A stretch of 64,000 nt of DNA from Georgenia sp. EYE_87 (GCF_023148685.1 NZ_JAHXNL010000001.1:186001-250000); one strand, 5' to 3'; shown: positions 53,307 to 62,232, counted from the stretch's first letter. Notes: generated from the letters alone by a model not told the origin. Made by a program: numbers and translations.

Positions 53307-54286
53307 GCCACACCCACCCCCGCGACGACGCCGGCGCGCCGGGCGCGGCCGGGACGGGTACGGCCACCAGGCGACCCGACGAGTCGATGTCGCTCCTCCG
53401 CGAGCTGCTCGAGAACCCGCTCGACGCCGGGTACCGCGAGCTCGCCTCCCGGCCCGCCGGGCCGGACCGGAAGGTTCCCGGGTGGCGCCGGGGGGTCGTG
53501 CTCGTGCTGTGCGCCGTCATCGGCATGGGCGGCGTCTGGGCCGCGCGCGAGCTGCGGGGGCCGCAGTCGGGGATGCTCCCGGCCCGCGCCCTCCTCGTCG
53601 AGCAGATCAACGAGCGGGCGGCGGAGGGGGAGGAGCTGCGCGCGGCCAACGCGGAGCGCAACGCGGAGATCACCGCCCTGCGGGACGCGGCCCTCTCGGG
53701 CGCCGACGCGGACCTGCTGGCCAGGGTGACGGCACTGGGTGCGGCGTCCGGGCAGGTGGGCGTGCGCGGGCCCGGGATCGTCGTCGAGCTGGAGGACTCC
53801 GACGCGGCGCGCCTCGGCGTCGCCGGCGCGGAGGACGAGCGGGTCACCGACGTCGACCTGCAGGTGCTCGTGAACTCGCTGTGGGCGTCTGGGGCCGAGG
53901 CGATCTCCGTCGACGGGCACCGGCTCGGCTCGACCAGCGCGATCCGGACGGCGGGGGAGGCCATCCTCGTGAACCTCGACCCGGTGGTCTCGCCGTACGA
54001 GGTGGAGGTGGTCGGCGACCCGACCGAGCTGCAGACCCGGCTCGCCCGCAGCCCCGCGAGCACCCACCTGGGCGTGCTGCGGAGCAGCTACGGCATCCGC
54101 GTGGACATCAGGGCCGCCGACGAGCTCGAGCTCGAGGCGCTGCCCCAGCTCACCCCGCGCCTGGCGGAGCCGCTCACGTCCGAGGACGGCGGCGCGGGCG
54201 TTTCGAACCCGGCGCAGGATGTGAAACCCTCGGGTGACGGCACGGGGGCCGCCCGGGGACGGGCGTCGGAGGGGGAGGTGGGCTGA
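53303..54286 (+). CDS. DUF881 family membrane protein (first copy)
   Basis: A 327-residue protein: cytoplasmic N-terminus, one span (about 62-82), a coiled coil (EQINERAAEGEELRAANAERNAEI) and an extracytoplasmic DUF881 domain (GVRGPGIVVELEDS; SIRTAGEAILVNLDPVVSPY-like region). Equivalent to Rv1823. It flanks the small basic protein and a second DUF881 protein, a fixed trio in Actinobacteria thought to belong to the division or sporulation-related envelope machinery; the role is unproven. Confidence 0.9.
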   Translation: MSHTHPRDDAGAPGAAGTGTATRRPDESMSLLRELLENPLDAGYRELASRPAGPDRKVPGWRRGVVLVLCAVIGMGGVWAARELRGPQSGMLPARALLVEQINERAAEGEELRAANAERNAEITALRDAALSGADADLLARVTALGAASGQVGVRGPGIVVELEDSDAARLGVAGAEDERVTDVDLQVLVNSLWASGAEAISVDGHRLGSTSAIRTAGEAILVNLDPVVSPYEVEVVGDPTELQTRLARSPASTHLGVLRSSYGIRVDIRAADELELEALPQLTPRLAEPLTSEDGGAGVSNPAQDVKPSGDGTGAARGRASEGEVG

Positions 54287-54619
54287 GTGCTCGCTCTGCT
54301 CGGACTCGCACTGGGGGTCGTCGCCGGCGTCCTGCTCGACCCCACGGTGCCGAGCTTCTTCCAGCCCTATCTGCCGATCGCCGTCATCGCCGCGCTCGAT
54401 GCGCTCTTCGGGGGCCTGCGCGCCCGCTTCGACGGCGTGTTCAACGAGCGCGTCTTCGTCGTCTCCTTCGTCTTCAACGTGCTCGTCGCCGCGTTCATCG
54501 TCTGGCTCGGGGACCAGCTGGGCGTCGGGACGCAGCTGAGCACCGCCGTCGTCGTGGTGCTCGGCATCCGCATCTTCTCCAACGTCGCGGCGATCCGCCG
54601 GCACGTCTTCCGCGCATGA
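54287..54619 (+). CDS. sbp: Small basic family protein (DUF1290, Sbp)
   Basis: A 110-residue membrane protein with three hydrophobic spans. Hallmarks are LDPTVPSFFQPYLPIAVIAALDALFGGLRARFD and FNERVFVVSFVFNVLVAA. Equivalent to Rv1824 and Bacillus Sbp, function unknown. It starts at GTG directly after the preceding stop and overlaps the following gene by 4 nt, so it is translated from the same operon. Confidence 0.92.
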   Translation: MLALLGLALGVVAGVLLDPTVPSFFQPYLPIAVIAALDALFGGLRARFDGVFNERVFVVSFVFNVLVAAFIVWLGDQLGVGTQLSTAVVVVLGIRIFSNVAAIRRHVFRA

Positions 54620-55434
54620 GCTCTGCGCGTCCGGACCAGACCTCGGCAGGCGACAGGCAGGCCGAGCGTGACGACCCGCCCACGACCCCCGACGCGGCGG
54701 AGCGCCCGACCCACGAGCGGTGGCGGTCCCTGCTGGTGCCCCGTCTCACCCTGGGGCACGTCGCCGTCGCGCTGCTCTGCGCGGGCCTCGGCTTCGCCGT
54801 CGTCGCCCAGGTCCGCCAGACGCAGGAGGACGTGCTGTCGGGCATGCGGCAGGACGATCTGGTCAGGCTCCTCGACGAGCTCACCCAGCGCAACGCCGAC
54901 CTCTCCGAGGAGCAGGAGGAGCTGCGCCGCGACCTCGCCGAGCTCCGCTCGAGCACGACGTCCCGCGAGGCCGCGCAGGAGGCGGCGGAGATCCAGGCCC
55001 GCACCCGGGGCGTCCTGGCGGGCACGCTCCCCGTGCACGGGCCCGGCATCCGGGTGGAGATCGAGGACCCGGGCGGCGGTGTGCGCGCGCAGGTGTTCGT
55101 GACCATCCTGGAGGAGCTGCGCAACGCCGGCGTCGAGTCGGTCGAGCTGTCCGGTCAGCGCCTGACCGCCAGCAGCTGGATCCTCGACGGGCCGGAGGGC
55201 GGGCTCGTGGTGGACGGCGTCGTGGTCGAGAGTCCGTACGAGTGGCTCGCCATCGGCGATCCGGCGACCCTCTCGGTGGCGCTCGACATCCCGGGCGGCG
55301 CCCTCGCCTCCGTGCGCAACGCCGGCGGCGAGGTGACCGTGACGGAGGACGAGGACATCGAGATCACGGCGACGAAGCAGCTGACCGAGCCCGAGCACGC
55401 CACCCCCGTGCCGCCCGAGGAGGCGGACGGATGA
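54616..55434 (+). CDS. DUF881 family membrane protein (second copy)
   Basis: A 272-residue paralogue of the first DUF881 protein, equivalent to Rv1825: one N-terminal span (about 48-68), a coiled coil (LTQRNADLSEEQEELRRDLAELRS) and a DUF881 domain (VHGPGIRVEIEDPGGG; LSGQRLTASSWI). ATG 54616 overlaps the Sbp stop. In M. tuberculosis gcvH follows here; in this window garA follows directly. Confidence 0.9.
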   Translation: MSSARPDQTSAGDRQAERDDPPTTPDAAERPTHERWRSLLVPRLTLGHVAVALLCAGLGFAVVAQVRQTQEDVLSGMRQDDLVRLLDELTQRNADLSEEQEELRRDLAELRSSTTSREAAQEAAEIQARTRGVLAGTLPVHGPGIRVEIEDPGGGVRAQVFVTILEELRNAGVESVELSGQRLTASSWILDGPEGGLVVDGVVVESPYEWLAIGDPATLSVALDIPGGALASVRNAGGEVTVTEDEDIEITATKQLTEPEHATPVPPEEADG

Positions 55435-55528
55435 GCGGCTCGTCCGACAACCACCGGCCGTTGACCCCTATTGTTGCTCCTAGGACGGCGGCCGAGAGCC
55501 GGACGACGACGATGCAGGAGGTAGCCCT

Positions 55529-56026
55529 ATGACCACCCCGCAGCGACCGGACCGCCCGGGAGAGGGCGGCGAGGGCGAACGCCACGACGTGACCAGCACG
55601 GCCCGGTTCGGTGCCATCGGTGCCGAGACCGAGAGCGAGCTGACGTTCCAGGGGCTCAGCAGCGACGACGCGGCGGCCGTCGAGGCGCTCCCGCCCGCCT
55701 CCGCGCTCCTCATCGTCCAGCGCGGCCCCAACGCCGGTGCCCGGTTCCTTCTCGACGCCGAACGCACCACCGCCGGCCGTCACCCGAGCTCGGACATCTT
55801 CCTCGACGACGTGACCGTGTCGCGCAAGCACGCCGAGTTCCTCACCGAGGACGGCGGCTTCTCCGTGCGCGACGTGGGCAGCCTCAACGGGACCTACGTC
55901 AACCGTGAGCGCATCGACACCGCGCGCCTGCGGGCGGGCGACGAGGTGCAGATCGGCAAGTACCGCCTGACCTACCACCCCAGCCCCAACCGCGGCGCCG
56001 CCCCGGCAGGTGCTGGCCAGCGGTGA
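55529..56026 (+). CDS. garA: FHA-domain regulator GarA/OdhI
   Basis: A 165-residue cytosolic regulator. The FHA domain reads TTAGRHPSSDIFLDDVTVSRKHAEF and DVGSLNGTYVN with all phosphopeptide-binding residues (R, S, N). The N-terminal phospho-acceptor region is likely DVTSTARF, placing Thr22 or Thr24 where GarA is phosphorylated by PknB/PknG. It inhibits 2-oxoglutarate dehydrogenase and glutamate dehydrogenase when unphosphorylated. AGGAGG precedes ATG 55529. The stop overlaps the next start (GTGA). Confidence 0.93.
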   Translation: MTTPQRPDRPGEGGEGERHDVTSTARFGAIGAETESELTFQGLSSDDAAAVEALPPASALLIVQRGPNAGARFLLDAERTTAGRHPSSDIFLDDVTVSRKHAEFLTEDGGFSVRDVGSLNGTYVNRERIDTARLRAGDEVQIGKYRLTYHPSPNRGAAPAGAGQR

Positions 56027-56805
56027 GCCCTGCAGCACGACGTCGGCCTGACGCCGCGCACGCGGCCGCGCCACCGGCGAGGTCGAGGAACGAGGCGCCG
56101 CTCAGCTGGCCCCAGGAGGTCTCGCACGAGCCGTCGATGAGCATCGGCGCCGTCCTTGCCGTGCTCAAGCCGGAGTTCCCGGCCGTGACCATCTCGAAGC
56201 TGCGGTTCCTCGAGGAGCAGGGCCTCGTGACCCCGCGCCGGACCGGGTCCGGCTACCGGATGTACTCTCGGGCCGACGCCGAGCGGATCCGGTTCGCCCT
56301 CACGGCGCAGCGCGACAGCTACCTGCCGCTGCGGGTGATCCGGGAGCAGCTGGCCGACCTGGACGCCGGGCGCGAGGTCGAGCAGTCCGCGCACGCCCGG
56401 GTCGTCACGCGCGACGGCGAGCTCGTGCGTCCCGCCACGGGCGCGCGGGTGAGCGCCAAGGAGATCTGCGAGCTCACCGGTGCGACCGAGGCCGAGCTCG
56501 ACGAGATGGCACAGGCCGGGCTGGTCCTGGCCGACACGCGAGGGCGGTTCCCGGGCCGCTCCGTCCAGGTGGTCCAGGCCGTCCTGGCGCTCGGGCGCCA
56601 CGGCATCAGCGCCCGTCACCTGCGCACGGTCCGCACGAGCGCGGAGCGGGAGGCCGACGTCATCGACCAGGTCGTCGCCCCGACGCGCGCGCAGCGCTCG
56701 GGCGCGGCGCGGGAGCGCAGCGCGGCCCAGGCGGGCGAGCTCGCCGAGCTGTACGTGACGCTGCACGCGGAGCTCCTCCGCTCCGCCGTGGACCGGCTCG
56801 GCTGA
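56023..56805 (+). CDS. ftsR: MerR-type regulator FtsR
   Basis: A 260-residue protein with a MerR DNA-binding domain (SIGAVLAVLKPEFPAVTI followed by SKLRFLEEQGLVTPRRTGSGYRMYS) and a C-terminal helical domain. It corresponds to Rv1828 and to C. glutamicum FtsR, which activates ftsZ. Start GTG 56023 overlaps garA; an internal ATG at 56137 matches the start of the conserved part. Confidence 0.88.
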   Translation: MSPAARRRPDAAHAAAPPARSRNEAPLSWPQEVSHEPSMSIGAVLAVLKPEFPAVTISKLRFLEEQGLVTPRRTGSGYRMYSRADAERIRFALTAQRDSYLPLRVIREQLADLDAGREVEQSAHARVVTRDGELVRPATGARVSAKEICELTGATEAELDEMAQAGLVLADTRGRFPGRSVQVVQAVLALGRHGISARHLRTVRTSAEREADVIDQVVAPTRAQRSGAARERSAAQAGELAELYVTLHAELLRSAVDRLG

Positions 56806-56875
56806 GACACGCCGGATTGGTCGGACCGGTCGTATTCCGTGAGCGAGGTGCCCCCGCGGGACGTACCGTTGCGGC

Positions 56876-57439
56876 ATGCGCGAGATGGTGGTGCTCGGCG
56901 TGAGGGTGAGCGTTCCCGGGAACGAGGTCGTCGTGGTGCTGGGCGAGCCCGGCGGCACCCGCGTGCTGCCCATCGTCATCGGACCGCGCGAGGGCGCGGC
57001 GATCGCGTCGGCGCAGGCCGGCCTGGTCCCGCCGCGCCCGCTCACGCACGACCTGCTCGTCTCCATCCTCGACCACCTCGGGGTCGGGGTGAAGGAGGTG
57101 CGCGTGACGCAGGTGGTGCACGGGATCTTCCACGCCGAGCTCGTGCTGAGCGGCGGTCAGGTCATCGACGCGCGGCCCTCGGACGGGATCGCGATCGCGC
57201 TGCGTGCCCACTGCCCGGTGCTGTGCGACGAGACGCTGCTCACGCTGGCCGGTGTGCCGATGGAGGAGGCCGGTCTCGACGAGGCGGACGAGGAGGCTGT
57301 GCACGGGACGGCGCAGGCCACCCCGGAGGTCATGGAGGAGTTCCGGACCTTCCTGGAGGGGGTCGAGCCGGAGGACTTCGCGACCGGCCCGCAGGGCACC
57401 AGGAGCGCGGGCTCGCCGGACGAGCCGGACGAGCGCTGA
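56876..57439 (+). CDS. Bifunctional nuclease family protein (DUF151)
   Basis: A 187-residue protein (VVVLGEPGGTRVLPIVIGPREGAAIA; DARPSDGIAIALRAHCPV). Equivalent to Rv1829. The family includes a plant nuclease and an archaeal protein, but the activity in Actinobacteria is unproven. TACCGT (56864-56869) ends 6 nt before the ATG, so it has its own leaderless promoter within the block. The C-terminus is acidic. Confidence 0.9.
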   Translation: MREMVVLGVRVSVPGNEVVVVLGEPGGTRVLPIVIGPREGAAIASAQAGLVPPRPLTHDLLVSILDHLGVGVKEVRVTQVVHGIFHAELVLSGGQVIDARPSDGIAIALRAHCPVLCDETLLTLAGVPMEEAGLDEADEEAVHGTAQATPEVMEEFRTFLEGVEPEDFATGPQGTRSAGSPDEPDER

Positions 57440-57596
57440 GGCTGCCGCCTCCGCGGTCCCACACCGCCTTCCCTCGGTCCGCACCGCCAGGCGCTCCGGT
57501 GCGGCGGCGCCCGGGGAAGCGGTGCCGACCCTCAACCTCCGGTCGAGAGTGAGACACGCGCGGATGACACGCCGCATCCGTTTGCGGTGCGCCTCG

Positions 57597-57625
57597 TTGA
57601 CCAGGTACCGGCGCGGCCATAGCGT
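57597..57625 (+). promoter_or_regulatory. Promoter of the downstream MerR gene
   Basis: TTGACC (57597-57602), 17-nt spacer and TAGCGT (57620-57625) make a good housekeeping promoter. Transcription would start near 57632, leaving a leader of about 80 nt. The 270-bp gap 57440-57711 contains no gene that I can support. Confidence 0.7.
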
Positions 57626-57711
57626 GGCACCATCATGAGGAACGAGCGGTATCCTCGGACGGAAGCGGCGAGAGCGGCAGTTCGAGGGATCGCGGACGAA
57701 CGGAGAACCCT

Positions 57712-58293
57712 GTGAGCGGCACTGATGCGACGGCCGGCGCCGTCCCCGGCGTCCCCCAGCGGGCCCAGGGCATGCTCTTCGGTGACACGCTGCCAGACCT
57801 GGACCAGGACACCGGCTACCGCGGTCCGACCGCCTGCCGGGCCGCCGGCATCACGTACCGCCAGCTCGACTACTGGGCGCGCACGGGGCTCGTGGAGCCG
57901 AGCATCCGGGGCGCGAAGGGCTCCGGCAGCCAGCGCCTCTACAGCTTCCGCGACATCCTCGTCCTGAAGGTGGTCAAGCGTCTGCTCGACACCGGGGTCT
58001 CGCTCCAGCAGATCCGCAGCGCCATTCAGGCCCTGCACGAGCGCGGCGTCGAGGACCTCGCCCAGATCACGCTCATGAGCGACGGCGCCTCGGTCTACGA
58101 GTGCACGTCCGCCGACGAGGTGATCGATCTCGTGCAGGGCGGCCAGGGGGTCTTCGGCATCGCCGTCGGCCGGGTCTGGCGCGAGGTCGAGGGCGACCTT
58201 GCCCAGCTCCCCACCGAGCGGGCGCACGAGGAGGAGGACCTCACCGTGGAGGACGAGCTCGCCCGGCGGCGAGCCGCCCGCAACGCCGGCTGA
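57712..58293 (+). CDS. MerR-family regulator (Rv1830 equivalent)
   Basis: A 193-residue protein with a MerR-like winged helix (YRGPTACRAAGITYRQLDYW; GSGSQRLYSFRDILVLKVV) and a C-terminal part (EDLAQITLMSDGASVYECTS). In M. tuberculosis the Rv1830 product occupies the same position. It differs from FtsR in domain length. It ends the conserved block; the following hairpin at 58308-58334 probably terminates its transcript. Confidence 0.88.
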   Translation: MSGTDATAGAVPGVPQRAQGMLFGDTLPDLDQDTGYRGPTACRAAGITYRQLDYWARTGLVEPSIRGAKGSGSQRLYSFRDILVLKVVKRLLDTGVSLQQIRSAIQALHERGVEDLAQITLMSDGASVYECTSADEVIDLVQGGQGVFGIAVGRVWREVEGDLAQLPTERAHEEEDLTVEDELARRRAARNAG

Positions 58294-58307
58294 CCCGCCC
58301 GCCCTGG

Positions 58308-58334
58308 ACGCCCCGACCCCGCGGTCGGGGGCGT
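58308..58334 (+). terminator. Hairpin after the MerR gene
   Basis: ACGCCCCGACC pairs with GGTCGGGGGCGT over 11 bp with one bulged base and a CCGC loop, 15 nt after the stop, followed by TGCTGT. Confidence 0.5.
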
Positions 58335-58437
58335 TGCTGTGCCTGCCGCCGGAGCCTCCGCCGCTCGAGGACGTCGTGGACGACCAGGTTGACCCGCGAG
58401 AGCACACTGCGCCCTGGCCCCGCGTGGCCCTGAGCCC

Positions 58438-59541
58438 CTAGGCGTCCGGGCAGTCCGTCGCCGTGGCGCCGCCGTCCGGCGCGCCCCCTGCCGCCACCCA
58501 CGTCCTCCACAGAGCGCGCGACCTGCCGCTCTCGTCGTCCCAAGCCTCGGCGCAGTCGGCCGAGTAGAGACCGGCCACGTCGACCAGGCCGTCCGAGCTC
58601 TCGAGCCGGAGGTCGAGGAACAGGTCCGCGCCCGCCGGCACGACGCTCCGCGCGGCGTGGTGCCCCACGCTCATGACGACGTCGTCGCCCGCGCGGCTCT
58701 CCAGCTCCCCCTCCGGCGTCGACCACAGCGCGTGCGGGGCGACCGTCACGTCGACCGAGATGTACCAGCCGGTGAGGTCGGCGCCGAACCCGCTGACGTT
58801 CACGTGGACGTCCGAGCCGCCGGACCAGCCCGCGGGCACCGGCCGGCGGAGGTAGGCGTCGGCCAGGGCGACGAGCTCGGCCGGCGCATCCGCCGGGACC
58901 CGGAGCGAGCGGGAGTCGGTCGGCCGGTCCGGGTCGTGGTCGCCGTAGGACCTGACCGCGAGGTCCGTCCGTTGCCGGGTGTCGGGCAGCTGCGTCGCCA
59001 GGGCCTCGCGGACCCGGTTCAGGGCCCGGCCGGGCGCACCCGGGCCGAGCGCGACGTCGATCGAGCGGCGGTACCGGGCGTCGACCGCGCTGTCGGAGAC
59101 GGTGATACTCGCCCCCTCGAACCCGTGCTGCTCGAGGACGGCCATCGCCCGGGTCTCGTCGGACAGGGCGCCGAGCATCGTGGCCGGGCCGTGCGCGTAC
59201 AGGTCCAGGCGTCGGTCCTCCTCGCCCCAGCCGAGGGAGACGATGAGGTCGGTGTCCCGGTACCCGGAGCCCTCCACCAGCTCCCGGGTGGCGTCGATGA
59301 CCGGGGCGGTCGCGAGGGCATGGGTACCGGCGTCGAGATAGAGGTCGATGCTCAGGTACTCGTGGTCGCCGGGGCTGTGCCGCACGCGGGACTGGGCGAC
59401 GCCGGGCACGGCCGCGAGCTGCTCCTGCAGCTCCGCGGTGGTGGCGTCCTCGGTCGGGAGGGCGCTCGGCTCGCACGCCGTCAGCCCGGCGGCCGCGGTG
59501 AGCGCGGCGGCGAGCGCGACGGCCGCGCGGGAACCAAGCAC
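58438..59541 (-). CDS. Putative lipoprotein of unknown function
   Basis: A 367-residue protein. The signal peptide ends in a lipobox (AAAGLTAC), so the mature protein starts at cysteine 23 or so. Two alpha/beta-like repeats follow (YLSIDLYLDAGTHALATAPV; RSIDVALGPGAPGRALNRV; later GWYISVDVTVAPHAL). It resembles uncharacterised actinobacterial lipoproteins of this length. The gene start is GTG 59541 without a clear ribosome-binding site. The role is unknown. Confidence 0.7.
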   Translation of the reverse strand: MLGSRAAVALAAALTAAAGLTACEPSALPTEDATTAELQEQLAAVPGVAQSRVRHSPGDHEYLSIDLYLDAGTHALATAPVIDATRELVEGSGYRDTDLIVSLGWGEEDRRLDLYAHGPATMLGALSDETRAMAVLEQHGFEGASITVSDSAVDARYRRSIDVALGPGAPGRALNRVREALATQLPDTRQRTDLAVRSYGDHDPDRPTDSRSLRVPADAPAELVALADAYLRRPVPAGWSGGSDVHVNVSGFGADLTGWYISVDVTVAPHALWSTPEGELESRAGDDVVMSVGHHAARSVVPAGADLFLDLRLESSDGLVDVAGLYSADCAEAWDDESGRSRALWRTWVAAGGAPDGGATATDCPDA

Positions 59542-59711
59542 GTGGGAAGGGTATCCGGATGACTCTGCACGGAAGGTGACGGCGGGGGCCCGCCGGCGTC
59601 GGGCCCGCCCGGGATGGTCGACGGCGGATCCGCCGACGCCGGCGCACTCCGTGATCGCCGAGGGCGGACCCGCCGCCGGCATGCCGGGGGACCCGGCGGT
59701 GTTGAACGGAC

Positions 59712-60635
59712 ATGACGGATCCGCTCGACGCCTACTCCGAGGTGGTGACCACGGTGGCCGCCGCCCTCCAGCCGAAGGTGCTGACGGTGCTGGTCCGCAG
59801 CCGACGGGGGAGCGCCACCGGCTCCGCGGTGGCCTTCACGGACGACGGTCTGCTGCTGACGAGCGCGCACGTCGTCGAGGGCGTCACCGGGGGAGGGGTG
59901 GTCGCCGCCGACGGCGAGGAGGCCCCCTTCGACGTCCTCGGCGCGGACCGGCTCTCCGAGCTGGCGGTGCTGCGGACCCGGCCCGGCCTCGCCAGCCCCG
60001 CGGAGCTCGGCGACGCCGACACGCTGCGTGTGGGCCAGCTCGTGGTCGCCGTCGGGAACCCGATGGGCTTCGCCGGCTCGGTGACGGCCGGCGTGGTCAG
60101 CGCGCTCGGACGCTCGCTCCCGGTGCGCACCCCGCGAGGCGCGCACTCGATCGACGACGTCATCCAGACCGACGCCGCCCTCAACCCGGGCAACAGCGGC
60201 GGTGCCCTGGCGGACTCAACCGCCACCGTCGTCGGGGTGAACACGGCCGTGGCAGGCGTCGGGCTGGGCCTGGCCGTGCCCGTGAACTCCACCACGCGGC
60301 GGATCCTCGCCGAGCTGATCAGCACGGGCCGGGTGCGGCGCGCCTGGCTCGGCATCGGCGGGATCACCCTCGCGGTGCCACCGGCGCTGGCCGAGCGGCT
60401 CGGCCGACGCACCGGCCTGCACGTCACCGAGGTCGTCCCGGGCAGTCCGGCCGCCACGGCCGGCATCTACCTCGGGGACATCGTCATCGCCGCGGGGGAG
60501 CACCCGGTGCGGAAGGCCCAGGATCTGCAGCGCCTCATGCTCGGGACCGCCGTGGACCGGCCGTTCCCGGTCACCGTCTACCGGCGCGGGGCGCTCGTCG
60601 ACGTCGTCGCCACCCTGGGCGAGCTCATCGCGTGA
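59712..60635 (+). CDS. HtrA/DegP-like trypsin-type serine protease with PDZ domain
   Basis: A 307-residue protein: protease domain followed by PDZ (TGLHVTEVVPGSPAATAGIYL). The catalytic His is H53 (LTSAHVV) and Ser is S162 (NPGNSGGAL). The acid normally found in DLAVLR is E83 (SELAVLR), so the triad would be His-Glu-Ser. No signal peptide or membrane span is visible, so it may work in the cytosol, unlike most HtrA proteins. Activity may be low or altered. Confidence 0.85.
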   Translation: MTDPLDAYSEVVTTVAAALQPKVLTVLVRSRRGSATGSAVAFTDDGLLLTSAHVVEGVTGGGVVAADGEEAPFDVLGADRLSELAVLRTRPGLASPAELGDADTLRVGQLVVAVGNPMGFAGSVTAGVVSALGRSLPVRTPRGAHSIDDVIQTDAALNPGNSGGALADSTATVVGVNTAVAGVGLGLAVPVNSTTRRILAELISTGRVRRAWLGIGGITLAVPPALAERLGRRTGLHVTEVVPGSPAATAGIYLGDIVIAAGEHPVRKAQDLQRLMLGTAVDRPFPVTVYRRGALVDVVATLGELIA

Positions 60636-60638
60636 GGC

Positions 60639-60658
60639 GCCGGCGGACGGCCGCCGGC
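60639..60658 (+). terminator. Terminator hairpin after the HtrA-like gene
   Basis: GCCGGCGG and CCGCCGGC pair over 8 bp with a 4-nt ACGG loop, 3 nt after the stop. Confidence 0.5.
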
Positions 60659-60729
60659 CCCGGGCGGGACGGTGACCGCCGGTCGGTTCCCGGCCCGGGT
60701 GCGGGTGCGGGCTGCGATAGGTTGGCCGG

Positions 60730-61632
60730 GTGTCCCATCCCCGGAGTCTGCTGACGCTGCTCGACCTCTCGCGTCCCGACCTGGAGTCGCTCTGGCTCGC
60801 CTCGGCCGGCTGGAAGAGCCAGCGCGCGCGGCGCCGCCTGCGCTTCGCGGACCGGCGCGTGGCCACGATCTTCGACGCCACCAGCTTCCGGACGAGGCTC
60901 GCGTACGACACCGCGATCGACGCCGTCGGCGCCCACCGGGTCGACGTGCCGCTCGTGCTCGGCCAGCGGGAGCCGGTCAGCGACACCGCCGCCATCCTCT
61001 CCGGCGCGGTCGACGCGGTCGTGGTGCGCGCGCGTGACCACGCCGCGGTGTGCGAGCTCGCCCAGGTCTGCGAGGTGCCGGTCATCAACGCGATGACCGA
61101 CGGCGGGCACCCGGTCGAGGTCTTCTCGGAGGCGTACACGATCTTCGAGCGACGCGGCCCGCTCAACGACATCACCCTGACGTTCGTCGGGGAGGACTCG
61201 AACGTGCTGCGGTCGTGGTGCGAGCTGACGGTGCCGTTCGCCCTCCAGGTGCGCCAGGTGTGCCCGCCCGGGCACGGGCTGCACGAGGACTTCCTCGCCG
61301 AGCTGGCCGGGCACGGGCAGCGGGGGAGCGTGAGCGTCGGTCACGACCTCGCGGAGGCGGTCGCCGGCGCCGACGTCATCTACACCGACGTCTGGCCGAC
61401 GTCCGCCCGCACCCCCGGGCGACGGCGCACGGCCTTCGAGCCGTACCGCGTCACCACCGACGTGCTGGACGAGGCGGGACCGGACGTGATGCTGATGCAC
61501 GTGATGCCGGTCCACCGCGGGGACGAGGTCACCGCGGAGGCCTTCGACGACCCGCGCTCGGTCACCTTCGCCGCCAAGCGGAACCTGTCGTCCACGCACG
61601 CCGCGATCCTGGAGTGGGTCCTGGGCGGCTGA
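60730..61632 (+). CDS. Divergent ornithine/aspartate carbamoyltransferase family protein
   Basis: A 300-residue protein with the carbamoyltransferase fold. The carbamoyl-phosphate motif STRTR reads SFRTR (residues 52-56), the HPxQ motif reads HPVE after VPVINAMTDGG, and the C-terminal HCLP (ornithine) or HPGP (aspartate) motif reads HVMP. The central segment is FVGEDSNVLRSW. These changes make ordinary OTC or ATC activity uncertain. TAGGTT (60718-60723) ends 6 nt before the GTG, indicating leaderless expression. No arginine or pyrimidine genes are near. Confidence 0.83.
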   Translation: MSHPRSLLTLLDLSRPDLESLWLASAGWKSQRARRRLRFADRRVATIFDATSFRTRLAYDTAIDAVGAHRVDVPLVLGQREPVSDTAAILSGAVDAVVVRARDHAAVCELAQVCEVPVINAMTDGGHPVEVFSEAYTIFERRGPLNDITLTFVGEDSNVLRSWCELTVPFALQVRQVCPPGHGLHEDFLAELAGHGQRGSVSVGHDLAEAVAGADVIYTDVWPTSARTPGRRRTAFEPYRVTTDVLDEAGPDVMLMHVMPVHRGDEVTAEAFDDPRSVTFAAKRNLSSTHAAILEWVLGG

Positions 61633-61719
61633 GGTCCCCGATGTCAGTCCTCCCTGACATGCTCTCGCACAGTCGTTCGAACAGCCGGTTCGGACGTCCG
61701 GAGAGCAGGGGAGTGACCC

Positions 61720-62139
61720 ATGTCCGTGGACAACGGTGTGCGCACGCTGGAGATCGAGCTGGCCAGTCTGGCGCAGGACCTGACCGCCCCGGGGCCGCAC
61801 GAGTGCGTGCTGTGCTACGTCAACCGGATGCTCGTGCAGTTCGGCTGCGACACCTCGCTGCGTTGGACCCGACGGTGGCGAGCCCTGCAGGCGCCCCGTG
61901 CGACGCAGCTGGAGCGGCGCATCGGCCGTGACGGCGCGTTCTGCGACTGCGAGCTGTTCACCAACGGGTGGGACGTCACCGTGGCGGTCGAGCACGACCC
62001 GAGGACGGGAGAGGACCGCTGGCCGGACGACGTCCGCGGATGCCGCGGGGTGCGCAACGGCACGACGCAGCCGTGCACGCTCTGGGCGCGACGTGCGCCG
62101 CAGCGCTGGCCGGTGCGGCGGCGCAGCGACTGGGACTGA
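61720..62139 (+). CDS. DUF2695-like protein
   Basis: A 139-residue protein with a CVLCYVNRMLVQFGCDTSLRW segment and a later GAFCDCELFTNGWDVT segment. This pair is typical of DUF2695 proteins, whose cysteines (CVLC and CDC) may bind a metal. GGGGAG lies 9 nt before the ATG. Function unknown; a stand-alone gene. Confidence 0.83.
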   Translation: MSVDNGVRTLEIELASLAQDLTAPGPHECVLCYVNRMLVQFGCDTSLRWTRRWRALQAPRATQLERRIGRDGAFCDCELFTNGWDVTVAVEHDPRTGEDRWPDDVRGCRGVRNGTTQPCTLWARRAPQRWPVRRRSDWD

Positions 62140-62232
62140 CACGGGTGCAGTGCCAGCCGTTGTCCGCGGCGAGGTGCTGTCATGCTGCCGCGCGGCCTCC
62201 GACGGGCGGTGGGACGGCCCGGCCTGTCGGCG

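Noticed and set aside
55461-55490. Housekeeping promoter before garA
   Set aside because: TTGACC is present at 55461, but no -10 hexamer occurs at 16-18 bp spacing.
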